A DNA stretch of 5,839 nucleotides from Nitrospiria bacterium (lineage in GTDB: Bacteria; Nitrospirota; Nitrospiria; Nitrospirales; UBA8639): positions 1-5,839 of the forward strand of contig JAUIKP010000235.1 of assembly GCA_030430725.1 (NCBI GenBank). The letters are read 5' to 3'. Below are positions 1 through 4,956 of the stretch, piece after piece. The notes beneath the pieces are model-generated. The model was not told where the DNA came from, did no database searches, and saw nothing but the letters and a program-made list of their open reading frames with translations. The position numbers and the translations under genes are program-made. How positions within the stretch are numbered: position 1 is the stretch's first letter; the number at the start of each line of letters is the position of its first letter.

Positions 1-1
1 C

Positions 2-532
2 ATCGGGATAGAAACCTTCTCCCTATGCTTACTCCCGGTCTCACCTACTCCCGCAAATTCGTCTGACATCGCATTAGTTCTTTCTTCCTCCACCCCTGCG
101 TCACCTTTCCATCTAGAAACAATCCACCGGAAGAAATCTAGGCACAACGACGACACATTAGCGGCCTTAACCATCTATATGGAAGCCGGTGGTGAAAGTT
201 TTGCTGGAAAGTTAGCGGTTGCCGCCGTCATTCGGAACCGAATGACTCTCAAATATCACAGCGATGGGACGGTCAAGGGGACGGTTCTTCGTGCCAAACA
301 GTTTGAACCATGGATAGGTCGTAATCCAGAAGAAGTGGAATTTGATCAAAAAAATCGTATTATGCAAGATAGTTTATTAGCTTGGAAAGTTGTACAAGAC
401 GGCCGAAAGGTTGTGGATGGGGCGGTACTATTTTATAACCCCCAACTGGTCGAAACTCCCCGGTGGGCTCAGTTCAACCGTAAAGTGGCAAAAATTGGCG
501 GTCACGAATTTTTTAATAAGCACACCATTTAA
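2..532 (+). CDS. SleB-family cell wall hydrolase (5' end outside window)
   Basis: This is a peptidoglycan hydrolase of the SleB/Hydrolase_2 family, which cleaves cell wall glycan in spore cortex or, in non-sporeformers, takes part in wall remodelling. The frame is open from base 2 to the TAA at 530-532 (176 visible codons). The ATG at 179 cannot be the true start, because the family core begins before it: the visible residues read LAALTIYMEAGGES, where family members have a Y-x-E-A motif with the likely catalytic Glu (visible residue 61), followed by GKLAVAAVIRNR. The later QFEPW and FYNPQLVETPRWAQ segments match the rest of the domain. Visible residues 6-21 include a hydrophobic stretch (FSLCLLLPVSPT) resembling a signal-peptide core, then a Ser/Pro-rich linker, so export to the periplasm is likely. 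No ATG, GTG or TTG lies in frame between 2 and 178, so the start is left of the window. It converges on the sigma factor gene with abutting stop codons. Confidence 0.85.
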   Translation: MGIETFSLCLLPVSPTPANSSDIALVLSSSTPASPFHLETIHRKKSRHNDDTLAALTIYMEAGGESFAGKLAVAAVIRNRMTLKYHSDGTVKGTVLRAKQFEPWIGRNPEEVEFDQKNRIMQDSLLAWKVVQDGRKVVDGAVLFYNPQLVETPRWAQFNRKVAKIGGHEFFNKHTI

Positions 533-1411
533 TTAGCCACTGACGACGCGCGTTTTTCGTAAATTCCTAGGTCGAGGAGCACTGGATCCACCATCTTCAA
601 TACGTGTCAACTCTATGCGTAGATGTCGAAGTGCACCCGAATGCACCCGACAGACCCCAGACTCTGTAAGCCCCATCTGCCGACCAATTTCTTTCATTGT
701 CAATCCGGCGTGATAATACGATTGGAGCACCTCTTGCTGGCGTGCCGATAATGTCTGGAGCGCCGCTGACAATGCCGCTTTCATTTCTGCATCCGCACAG
801 GCAACAAAAGGGTCCAGGTGATTAACATCCGGCAAAACATCGCGGAGGGTGCATTCACCTTCTCCCTGCCCAACCGGCTCATCCAGACTTATTAAACGAG
901 GATCACACCCTCCCACTCCTTCTATTTCCTCAATGGGAACGCCCAACAGCGTGGCCAATTCCTGTGTAGTCGGCGGCTCCCCATTTTCCTGAAGGTGCTT
1001 TTCAACAATGTGTCGCACTTGATCTCGCCGAGATCGAATAGACCGAGGAACCCAATCCATCGATCGAATTTCATCTAACATCATGCCACGAATGCGATAT
1101 TCGGCAAATGTGCGAAATTTAATATCCCGTGTTGGATCATACCGCTTCAATGCCGACAACAACCCCATAGCCCCAGCGCTCGTCAAATCCTCGACATCCA
1201 GGGAAAAGGGATTCCTGGACGCCATAATTCCAGCCATCCGACGAATGGTCGGGAGAAACTCCAATAAAATCCGGGTAACATGTTCCTGATCAAGCTGGCC
1301 CCGTACCTCCGTATGGTCTGCTTTGTCAGGACTAACCGAACCGAGGTGAGACGAGTCGGGTTCTTTGATACCAACTACTGACTCTGTGAAAGGTTTTGCG
1401 TCTTCGTCCAT
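533..1411 (-). CDS. fliA: FliA/WhiG-type RNA polymerase sigma factor (sigma-28 family)
   Basis: Alternative sigma factor of the sigma-28 class, which directs RNA polymerase to late flagellar, chemotaxis or development promoters. From the ATG at 1411 it is 292 residues. Region 2 (about residues 45-121) holds DLTSAGAMGLLSALKRYDP, KFRTFAEYRIRG and the class-typical DWVPRSIR. Region 3 follows (about 127-172, with PPTTQELATLLGV). Region 4 (about 212-267) has a helix-turn-helix, LTMKEIGRQMGLTESGVCRV. A basic tail of about 25 residues extends past region 4. The frame also allows an ATG at 1480, but the extra 23 codons would be encoded by a terminator hairpin and they lack a ribosome site; the 1411 start has GGAAAGG seven bases upstream. 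Expression appears controlled by the c-di-GMP riboswitch at 1493-1589. No flagellar gene or FlgM-like anti-sigma factor is visible, so the exact regulon (motility or something else) is inference. Confidence 0.9.
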   Translation of the reverse strand: MDEDAKPFTESVVGIKEPDSSHLGSVSPDKADHTEVRGQLDQEHVTRILLEFLPTIRRMAGIMASRNPFSLDVEDLTSAGAMGLLSALKRYDPTRDIKFRTFAEYRIRGMMLDEIRSMDWVPRSIRSRRDQVRHIVEKHLQENGEPPTTQELATLLGVPIEEIEGVGGCDPRLISLDEPVGQGEGECTLRDVLPDVNHLDPFVACADAEMKAALSAALQTLSARQQEVLQSYYHAGLTMKEIGRQMGLTESGVCRVHSGALRHLRIELTRIEDGGSSAPRPRNLRKTRVVSG

Positions 1412-1418
1412 ACTTTGG

Positions 1419-1425
1419 CCTTTCC
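1419..1425 (-). promoter_or_regulatory. Ribosome binding site deciding the sigma factor start
   Basis: The minus strand reads GGAAAGG, then seven bases, then the ATG at 1411. The alternative ATG at 1480 has no comparable purine run in front. This site also lies downstream of the terminator, so transcripts must pass the terminator before the sigma factor can be translated. Confidence 0.7.
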
Positions 1426-1434
1426 AGGGTGACC

Positions 1435-1466
1435 AAAAAAAGCGCCCAATTCCAGGGAATGGGCGC
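1435..1466 (-). terminator. Intrinsic terminator in the sigma factor leader (riboswitch expression platform)
   Basis: On the minus strand, arm GCGCCCA (1466-1460) pairs perfectly with TGGGCGC (1448-1442). Inside it, TTCC pairs with GGAA around a small loop with one bulged base. Seven T residues follow directly (1441-1435). This is a textbook Rho-independent terminator, placed between the c-di-GMP aptamer and the sigma factor ribosome site, so it most likely acts as the regulated part of the riboswitch and not as the end of an upstream gene. Confidence 0.88.
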
Positions 1467-1492
1467 ATGAACGAACGCATGGATCTACCAGC

Positions 1493-1589
1493 ACAGTTCG
1501 GTAACCAGACGAACCCTGAAACAACTACGTTCTCAGGGTTTCTTGGCTTTGCGCCCTATCCTCACGGATAGTTTGCCCTTGTCACCTGT
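1493..1589 (-). ncRNA. Cyclic-di-GMP-I (GEMM-I) riboswitch aptamer
   Basis: The minus strand carries the signature blocks of the GEMM-I class in order. AAGGGCAAAC (1580-1571) is followed by a perfect 6-bp P2 stem CTATCC/GGATAG capped by a GNRA tetraloop, GTGA (1562-1565). The core GGCGCAAAGCC (1555-1545) comes next. A perfect 8-bp P3 stem, AACCCTGA/TCAGGGTT, pairs 1540-1533 with 1519-1512. The closing block is GGTTACCGAA (1506-1497). ACAG (1589-1586) can pair with CTGT (1496-1493) to close P1. Bases aligning with the Vibrio Vc2 pocket are kept: the third G of GGG (1576; Vc2 G20), the middle A of CAAAG (1549; A47) and the first C of TTACC (1501; C92). Keeping G at the G20 position favours c-di-GMP over cGAMP. 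It lies 5' of the terminator and the FliA-type gene. The boundaries are approximate. Confidence 0.93.
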
Positions 1590-1885
1590 TCAATACGTTA
1601 TTCGATAATTACAACCTCATGGAAATGGTGCTATTTAGAGATTTCCCCAATCAACTGCCGGCCTTGGAGCTTCGAGTCCCCTTATTCTTCGACCTCTCTC
1701 TCAGGAAGTGTTATCGGATCCGGGTCAGGGGGAATTAAGAAAATCCCTTGCGGGTATATGAGAAAACTTGACAAGTTCATACATTGCACAGCATCAAGAA
1801 CCAACACGAATGGTGAATAGCAGCCGATGACCAAAATTTCAAGGACACCTTGCCTCAATTGGTCTTCATGCCAATCCTAGATCCT
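1590..1885. other. Gene-poor stretch between riboswitch and lptG
   Basis: No coding frame with a credible start and family match is visible on either strand. The left end must hold the promoter of the riboswitch transcript (minus strand), but I could not identify a convincing -35/-10 pair; the A/T-rich run at about 1596-1612 is the likeliest area. A short palindrome AACTTGACAAGTT lies at 1765-1777. The stretch also contains the 3' end of the lptFG transcript. Confidence 0.5.
1829..1864 (-). terminator. Possible stem-loop at the 3' end of the lptFG transcript
   Basis: Just past the lptG stop, the minus strand can form a two-tier hairpin: GACCAA (1864-1859) with TTGGTC (1834-1829), and inside it CAAGG-TGT-CCTTG (1852-1840), followed by AAATTTT. 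The T run is short and part of it lies inside the outer stem, so this is a weak terminator candidate or an mRNA 3'-end structure. Confidence 0.3.
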
Positions 1886-2974
1886 TCATTTAAGTTTCAA
1901 AAAAAGATTTATACCAATGATCAAAAACATCATTGTGGCAATCCAGCTGCCGATGATCGGTAATACCGCTCCATTTCTTCCTAAAACAATGCCTACCGAA
2001 TGCGCAGCCCAGAAAAAAAACCCAATTGTCAAAGTTTGTCCAAGTCCCTTGGCAATTCCAACTTCACGCACACCACTTCCTCGGAGGCTCACCGAGATCC
2101 CTACCAGTATCATCACCAGGGGAACGAGTGAGTACGCAATTCGAGCCCAATAGTCAGTTAAAAAACGGTGAGGACTATGACCATCTTCTTTTACACGTTG
2201 AATATAGTCATGCAATTCATACAACGACATATGCTCTGGTGACCGAGCCAGCCAATTCTGAAAATCATCAGGCGTAAGAGAGAGCGGCAACGCCTGTCGT
2301 GACCTACCATTAACTTGGATGCGTTCTTCACCCTGAAATGTTCGCTCAATCACATGCTCCATTATCCATTCCTCATCGACAAATATTGCCCATTCTCCTT
2401 CAAGAATGCCTTTGAGACTGAAGCGATCATCAAGGGTGTACCGGTGAATACCATTTAAACGAAACCCATCTTCTGTCACCGAATCAATCCGCATCAGGTG
2501 ATTTCGTCCCACCCGAAGCCACAAACGTTCTGGAGTAAGTATGAGGGGTTCTGGTTTATTTTGGATCAAGACCGATTGAACAAATTCGGCTTTTATATTG
2601 GCCAGAGGAATCAACACCGCCGTCAAGCTCAGCCCCACGACACTCACAAGCCCACCAAAGACAAAAAAGGGAATGGCAATTTGATAAAAACTTAATCCAC
2701 AACTGCGCATCGCCGTGATTTCACGAGTCCGATTAAGCCCACAAACCGTCAAAATTGACGCCATGAGGGCCGCCAGAGGGGCTAATAAAAAAGCAATTTC
2801 TGGAATCCGATAAACAAAAAAACTGAAGATAACAGTTAAGTCCGCATCATATTTCAAAAATTTTCTTAATTTTTCAAAAAAATCCACAACAAGATAAATC
2901 GTCAGCACTGTTACAAGACACATAACGAAGACGCCACTGAATTTCCCAAACACATACCAAGAAATTTTTTTCAT
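1886..2974 (-). CDS. lptG: LPS export ABC transporter permease LptG
   Basis: Inner-membrane subunit of the LptB2FG transporter, which extracts lipopolysaccharide from the inner membrane and passes it to the LptC-LptA-LptD bridge. The 362 residues match the family length and layout. TM1 is at about 11-33, TM2 at about 56-78, a cytoplasmic coupling segment with NRTREITAMRSCGLS is at about 81-95, and TM3 is at about 97-122. A periplasmic beta-jellyroll domain spans about 125-270. TM4-TM6 follow at about 277-296, 307-331 and 337-358. The ending, with VGISVSLRGSG and a GxAKGLGQTLTIGFFFW stretch, is typical of LptG. The ATG at 2974 puts the conserved first helix at the right distance, although no strong Shine-Dalgarno sequence precedes it. 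It lies 28 bases after lptF on the same strand, so the two are very likely cotranscribed. The ATPase LptB is not in the window. Confidence 0.93.
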   Translation of the reverse strand: MKKISWYVFGKFSGVFVMCLVTVLTIYLVVDFFEKLRKFLKYDADLTVIFSFFVYRIPEIAFLLAPLAALMASILTVCGLNRTREITAMRSCGLSFYQIAIPFFVFGGLVSVVGLSLTAVLIPLANIKAEFVQSVLIQNKPEPLILTPERLWLRVGRNHLMRIDSVTEDGFRLNGIHRYTLDDRFSLKGILEGEWAIFVDEEWIMEHVIERTFQGEERIQVNGRSRQALPLSLTPDDFQNWLARSPEHMSLYELHDYIQRVKEDGHSPHRFLTDYWARIAYSLVPLVMILVGISVSLRGSGVREVGIAKGLGQTLTIGFFFWAAHSVGIVLGRNGAVLPIIGSWIATMMFLIIGINLFLKLK

Positions 2975-3002
2975 GTTCGATATTGTTAGAACGAATTCTG
3001 GA

Positions 3003-4169
3003 TCATTGTTTTCCAGCTTGAAATAACAGGAACCCTGTGAAACAGGCTAGGATAATGTTAGGCATCCAGGCACCGAAAAACGGAGAAATCACCAACGTCG
3101 TCACGAGAAATTCCCCCAACACATTCAATAAATAAAATCCGATAATCACGAGAACCCCAATCGCAAACCCTCCAGCTTTCCCGGACCGCTTCGACACAAT
3201 TCCCACCGGGACGCCCAACAAACCCAGCACAAAGGTGGCAACCGGAAAGGCGGTGTCTTTATGAAAGGCTACTAATCGACGAAGGGCACCAGCATCCGTT
3301 CCACCAGATTCCTCCAATCGCTGAGTGAGGGTTTGGTAGGTTTTCCGTCTTGCTTTATCTTTGACTGAGGTAAAAGGGGAAGAAATCCAAAAATCATAAG
3401 TATCAAAGGTGACTCGATGAAAACTATTGGCATCTTTGGGAACTTGATGAATTGCCCCCTTAAACAATCGAATACCAAATTGTTGACGTTCGGTCTGTTT
3501 CAACATGTGAAAATTCTCCGCCACAATTATCAAGGGTTGCTCCGGATTACGTTGGTCCGAAATAAATATTCCCTTATGGCCAGAGGCATTCTCAGAGTGT
3601 GGGACATACACCATGAGTCCGGGGATCGGTTCATTAAACACGCCCGAATCAACAGCAAGAGTCAACTCATCTTCAATGACGCTCAGAGCCAAAGTCTTCA
3701 ATGACACATTAGCCCAAGGCTGGCCCCATTGAGAAAGATATACCGTTAAGAGGAATACAAGGCCGGAAAAGACCACTACAGGCAGGTTGATCCGCCAAAA
3801 GCTGACCCCCGCAGCTCGAATAGCCACGACCTCATTGTCAAACGATAGCCGATTAAATGCCGAAATTGAGGCAATTAAGCAGGCAATTGGTAAGGTTAGA
3901 ACTAAAAATGAAGGAAGCAAATGGAGCACAATAGACCCCAAGGCCGCCAAACTAATTCCTCGGGAGACTACTAAATCCACCAGCCGCAGCATTTCCTTGG
4001 TAAAAATGATGAAACACAATCCGGACAGGCTGGTCAAAAATGGTGGAAGCAACTCAAAAAAAATGTACCGATCGAGAAGTCTGATCAAGGTCTTGGACAA
4101 TTTTAAAAAGTGGAAGGTGGTGAAAAATGTGGGTTGATTGGCATGGCCGCTTTGCTCATTTTCAAACAA
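3003..4169 (-). CDS. lptF: LPS export ABC transporter permease LptF
   Basis: Partner permease of LptG in the LptB2FG complex. The 388-residue frame has the family pattern: TM1 at about 38-57 after LLDRYIFFELLPPF, TM2 at about 78-103, a coupling segment with NRLSFDNEVVAIRAAGVS at about 106-123, and TM3 at about 127-147. A periplasmic jellyroll domain covers about 150-265. TM4-TM6 are at about 307-326, 333-358 and 361-383, including the GVPVGIVSKRSGKAGGFAIG stretch. No ATG exists before the first helix. The longest start is TTG at 4169, just after an in-frame TAG at 4188-4190. Another TTG at 4088 would give a protein beginning IRLLDRY right after the initiator Met, closer to the usual N-terminus. 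Neither has a strong ribosome site, so the start is uncertain. Order lptF then lptG is the common one. A promoter is proposed at 4198-4226. Confidence 0.92.
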   Translation of the reverse strand: MFENEQSGHANQPTFFTTFHFLKLSKTLIRLLDRYIFFELLPPFLTSLSGLCFIIFTKEMLRLVDLVVSRGISLAALGSIVLHLLPSFLVLTLPIACLIASISAFNRLSFDNEVVAIRAAGVSFWRINLPVVVFSGLVFLLTVYLSQWGQPWANVSLKTLALSVIEDELTLAVDSGVFNEPIPGLMVYVPHSENASGHKGIFISDQRNPEQPLIIVAENFHMLKQTERQQFGIRLFKGAIHQVPKDANSFHRVTFDTYDFWISSPFTSVKDKARRKTYQTLTQRLEESGGTDAGALRRLVAFHKDTAFPVATFVLGLLGVPVGIVSKRSGKAGGFAIGVLVIIGFYLLNVLGEFLVTTLVISPFFGAWMPNIILACFTGFLLFQAGKQ

Positions 4170-4197
4170 ATATCCGAAATGATTTGCCTAAAAGCGA

Positions 4198-4226
4198 ATA
4201 GTAGGGAATGAATTTCCTCCTGTCAT
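4198..4226 (-). promoter_or_regulatory. Candidate lptF promoter
   Basis: The minus strand reads ATGACA (4226-4221; five of six with the sigma-70 -35 consensus), a 17-base spacer, then TACTAT (4203-4198; four of six with the -10 consensus). Transcription would begin near 4191, a short distance before the TTG at 4169. The AGGAGG in the spacer would then not be a ribosome site. Assigned by eye only. Confidence 0.4.
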
Positions 4227-4236
4227 TTATTGACAG
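4220..4236. repeat. 17-base palindrome shared by divergent -35 boxes
   Basis: CTGTCATTTATTGACAG is a perfect 6-bp inverted repeat around a five-base centre. Its left half contains the -35 of the proposed leftward lptF promoter and its right half the TTGACA of the proposed rightward promoter. It could be an operator where one dimeric regulator affects both directions, or simply two good -35 boxes back to back. Confidence 0.5.
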
Positions 4237-4258
4237 ACTCTCTAAACTGTGCTAAATC
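4230..4258 (+). promoter_or_regulatory. Candidate rightward promoter upstream of the csp leader region
   Basis: A perfect -35 hexamer TTGACA (4230-4235) is followed by a 17-base spacer and TAAATC, a poor -10 match; shifting by one base gives CTAAAT, also weak. If used, transcription would begin near 4265 and run into the terminator at 4308-4349. Confidence 0.35.
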
Positions 4259-4264
4259 CTCCGT

Positions 4265-4349
4265 GTTTTCGTAATGGGTAAAGAAGTGAGAAGAATATTA
4301 CGCCGCGAAGCCGAGAGAGGAATAAACTCCTTTTTCGGCTTTTCTTTTT
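4265..4349 (+). ncRNA. Putative short RNA or attenuated csp leader
   Basis: This is the stretch between the predicted start of the rightward promoter at 4230-4258 and the end of the strong terminator at 4341-4349, giving an RNA of about 85 nt. It matches no RNA family I recognise. The start rests on the TTGACA alone; the 3' end is well supported by the terminator. It may instead be the front of a long csp 5' leader that is terminated under some conditions. A 25-codon frame (ATG at 4274, TAA at 4349-4351) spans it without a ribosome site, so I do not call it coding. Confidence 0.35.
4308..4349 (+). terminator. Strong intrinsic terminator upstream of the cold-shock gene
   Basis: Arm AAGCCGAGAGAGGA (4308-4321) pairs along its full 14 bases with TCCTTTTTCGGCTT (4328-4341), with two G-T wobbles, around a loop of ATAAAC. 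The tract TTTCTTTTT (4341-4349) follows. The hairpin plus T tract is rightward-oriented. No annotated gene precedes it on this strand, so it ends either an undescribed short RNA or part of the csp leader transcripts. Confidence 0.8.
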
Positions 4350-4377
4350 AAACACGCACAACTTTTTGCAATATACT
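4349..4377 (+). promoter_or_regulatory. Candidate promoter of the cold-shock gene
   Basis: TAAACA (4349-4354; four of six with the -35 consensus), a 17-base spacer and TATACT (4372-4377; five of six with the -10 consensus). Transcription would begin near 4384, about 25 bases before the ATG at 4409. It begins directly after the terminator, which would insulate it from upstream transcription. Confidence 0.5.
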
Positions 4378-4395
4378 TATCCACAAGTACTCTAT

Positions 4396-4403
4396 GGGGA
4401 GGG
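4396..4403 (+). promoter_or_regulatory. Ribosome binding site of the cold-shock gene
   Basis: GGGGAGGG lies five bases before the ATG at 4409. The earlier in-frame ATG at 4394 overlaps this site and has no ribosome site of its own, so 4409 is the better start. Confidence 0.8.
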
Positions 4404-4408
4404 CCATC

Positions 4409-4630
4409 ATGAGAAGTAAGGGAACAGTAAAATGGTTTAATGATCGGAAAGGTTTTGGATTCATTCAGGTTGAAGGTGGACAGGATGTGTTTGTCCATTA
4501 CTCCGCACTCCAAGAAGACGGATTTAAATCCCTCAAAGAGGGGGAATCGGTGGAATTTGACTTGGTAGAGGGAGCAAAGGGTCCACAGGCTGCCAACGTT
4601 ACAAAATCAGGAATTGGCCAACCATCTTAA
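4409..4630 (+). CDS. CspA-family cold-shock protein
   Basis: Small OB-fold protein that binds single-stranded RNA and DNA and acts as an RNA chaperone in the cytoplasm; some members are cold-induced, others constitutive. From the ATG at 4409 it is 73 residues, a normal family length. It starts with [15 protein letters not shown], containing the RNP1 motif (KGFGFI), followed by RNP2 (VFVHYSAL), then [20 protein letters not shown], the usual last strands. It is divergent from lptF. An own promoter at 4349-4377 and the terminator just before it suggest a single-gene unit, with possible control through the leader. No clear terminator hairpin is seen after its TAA. Confidence 0.95.
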   Translation: MRSKGTVKWFNDRKGFGFIQVEGGQDVFVHYSALQEDGFKSLKEGESVEFDLVEGAKGPQAANVTKSGIGQPS

Positions 4631-4650
4631 ATCTATAGAGTGGGGAATTT

Positions 4651-4676
4651 GTTTTGCATTCTCGTTTTGCATTCTC
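4651..4676. repeat. Tandem duplication of a 13-base unit
   Basis: GTTTTGCATTCTC occurs twice, head to tail and without mismatch (4651-4663 and 4664-4676), 20 bases past the csp stop. Two copies suggest simple slippage. Confidence 0.9.
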
Positions 4677-4797
4677 ACACTCAAGATTTGCCGATGATGA
4701 AAGGGCGAAATTTTATACCCATGAGGTCTCAATATTATCTACAAAGAAGTAAAAAGGAATAATGTAAGAGTATTTTATTGATCTGAAATCCCTCGCT

Positions 4798-4814
4798 TTT
4801 GACTCGTTGTCAAA
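4798..4814. repeat. Inverted repeat upstream of the NHL-repeat gene
   Basis: TTTGAC and GTCAAA flank a five-base centre (TCGTT). No T tract follows on either strand, so an operator is more likely than a terminator. It lies about 37 bases before the candidate -35 box of the next gene. Confidence 0.45.
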
Positions 4815-4850
4815 GACAGCTAAAAGGTAAATAGCCTGCGAATACTTTCC

Positions 4851-4880
4851 TTGACTTCCTTCTTTTTTTCCTGGTAGACT
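4851..4880 (+). promoter_or_regulatory. Candidate promoter of the NHL-repeat gene
   Basis: TTGACT (4851-4856; five of six with the -35 consensus), an 18-base spacer that includes a T-rich run, and TAGACT (4875-4880; four of six with the -10 consensus), preceded by TGG, which fits an extended -10. A start near 4887 would leave a 5' leader of about 70 bases. Confidence 0.45.
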
Positions 4881-4956
4881 TTCGTCGTAAGTCATTGTAT
4901 TTATTGCATAAATTACAAATTTCACCCAACTAATTCATCAGTTTCAGAGGCACAGC

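Larger units (their letters stand above)
4631..4956. other. Gene-free stretch between csp and the NHL-repeat gene
   Basis: A/T-rich sequence with no credible coding frame. It holds a tandem 13-base duplication (4651-4676), an inverted repeat (4798-4814) and a promoter candidate for the downstream gene (4851-4880). Confidence 0.6.

Noticed and set aside
538..565. ACGCGCGT followed by five T residues as a terminator after the hydrolase
   Set aside because: The palindrome has no loop bases and no stable stem can form before the T run.
1660..1690. TTCGAGTCC resembling a tRNA T-arm
   Set aside because: The flanking bases cannot form the five-pair T stem, and no acceptor, D or anticodon arm is found around it.
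1768..1800. TTGACA at 1768 as a rightward promoter
   Set aside because: No acceptable -10 hexamer lies 16-18 bases downstream, and no + strand gene follows; it is part of a short palindrome.
4274..4351. 25-codon frame across the terminator upstream of csp
   Set aside because: No ribosome site precedes its ATG, and the sequence is fully explained by the 14-bp hairpin and T tract.
4394..4408. Upstream in-frame ATG for the cold-shock protein
   Set aside because: It overlaps the strong ribosome site that serves the ATG at 4409, and the five added residues are not typical of the family.
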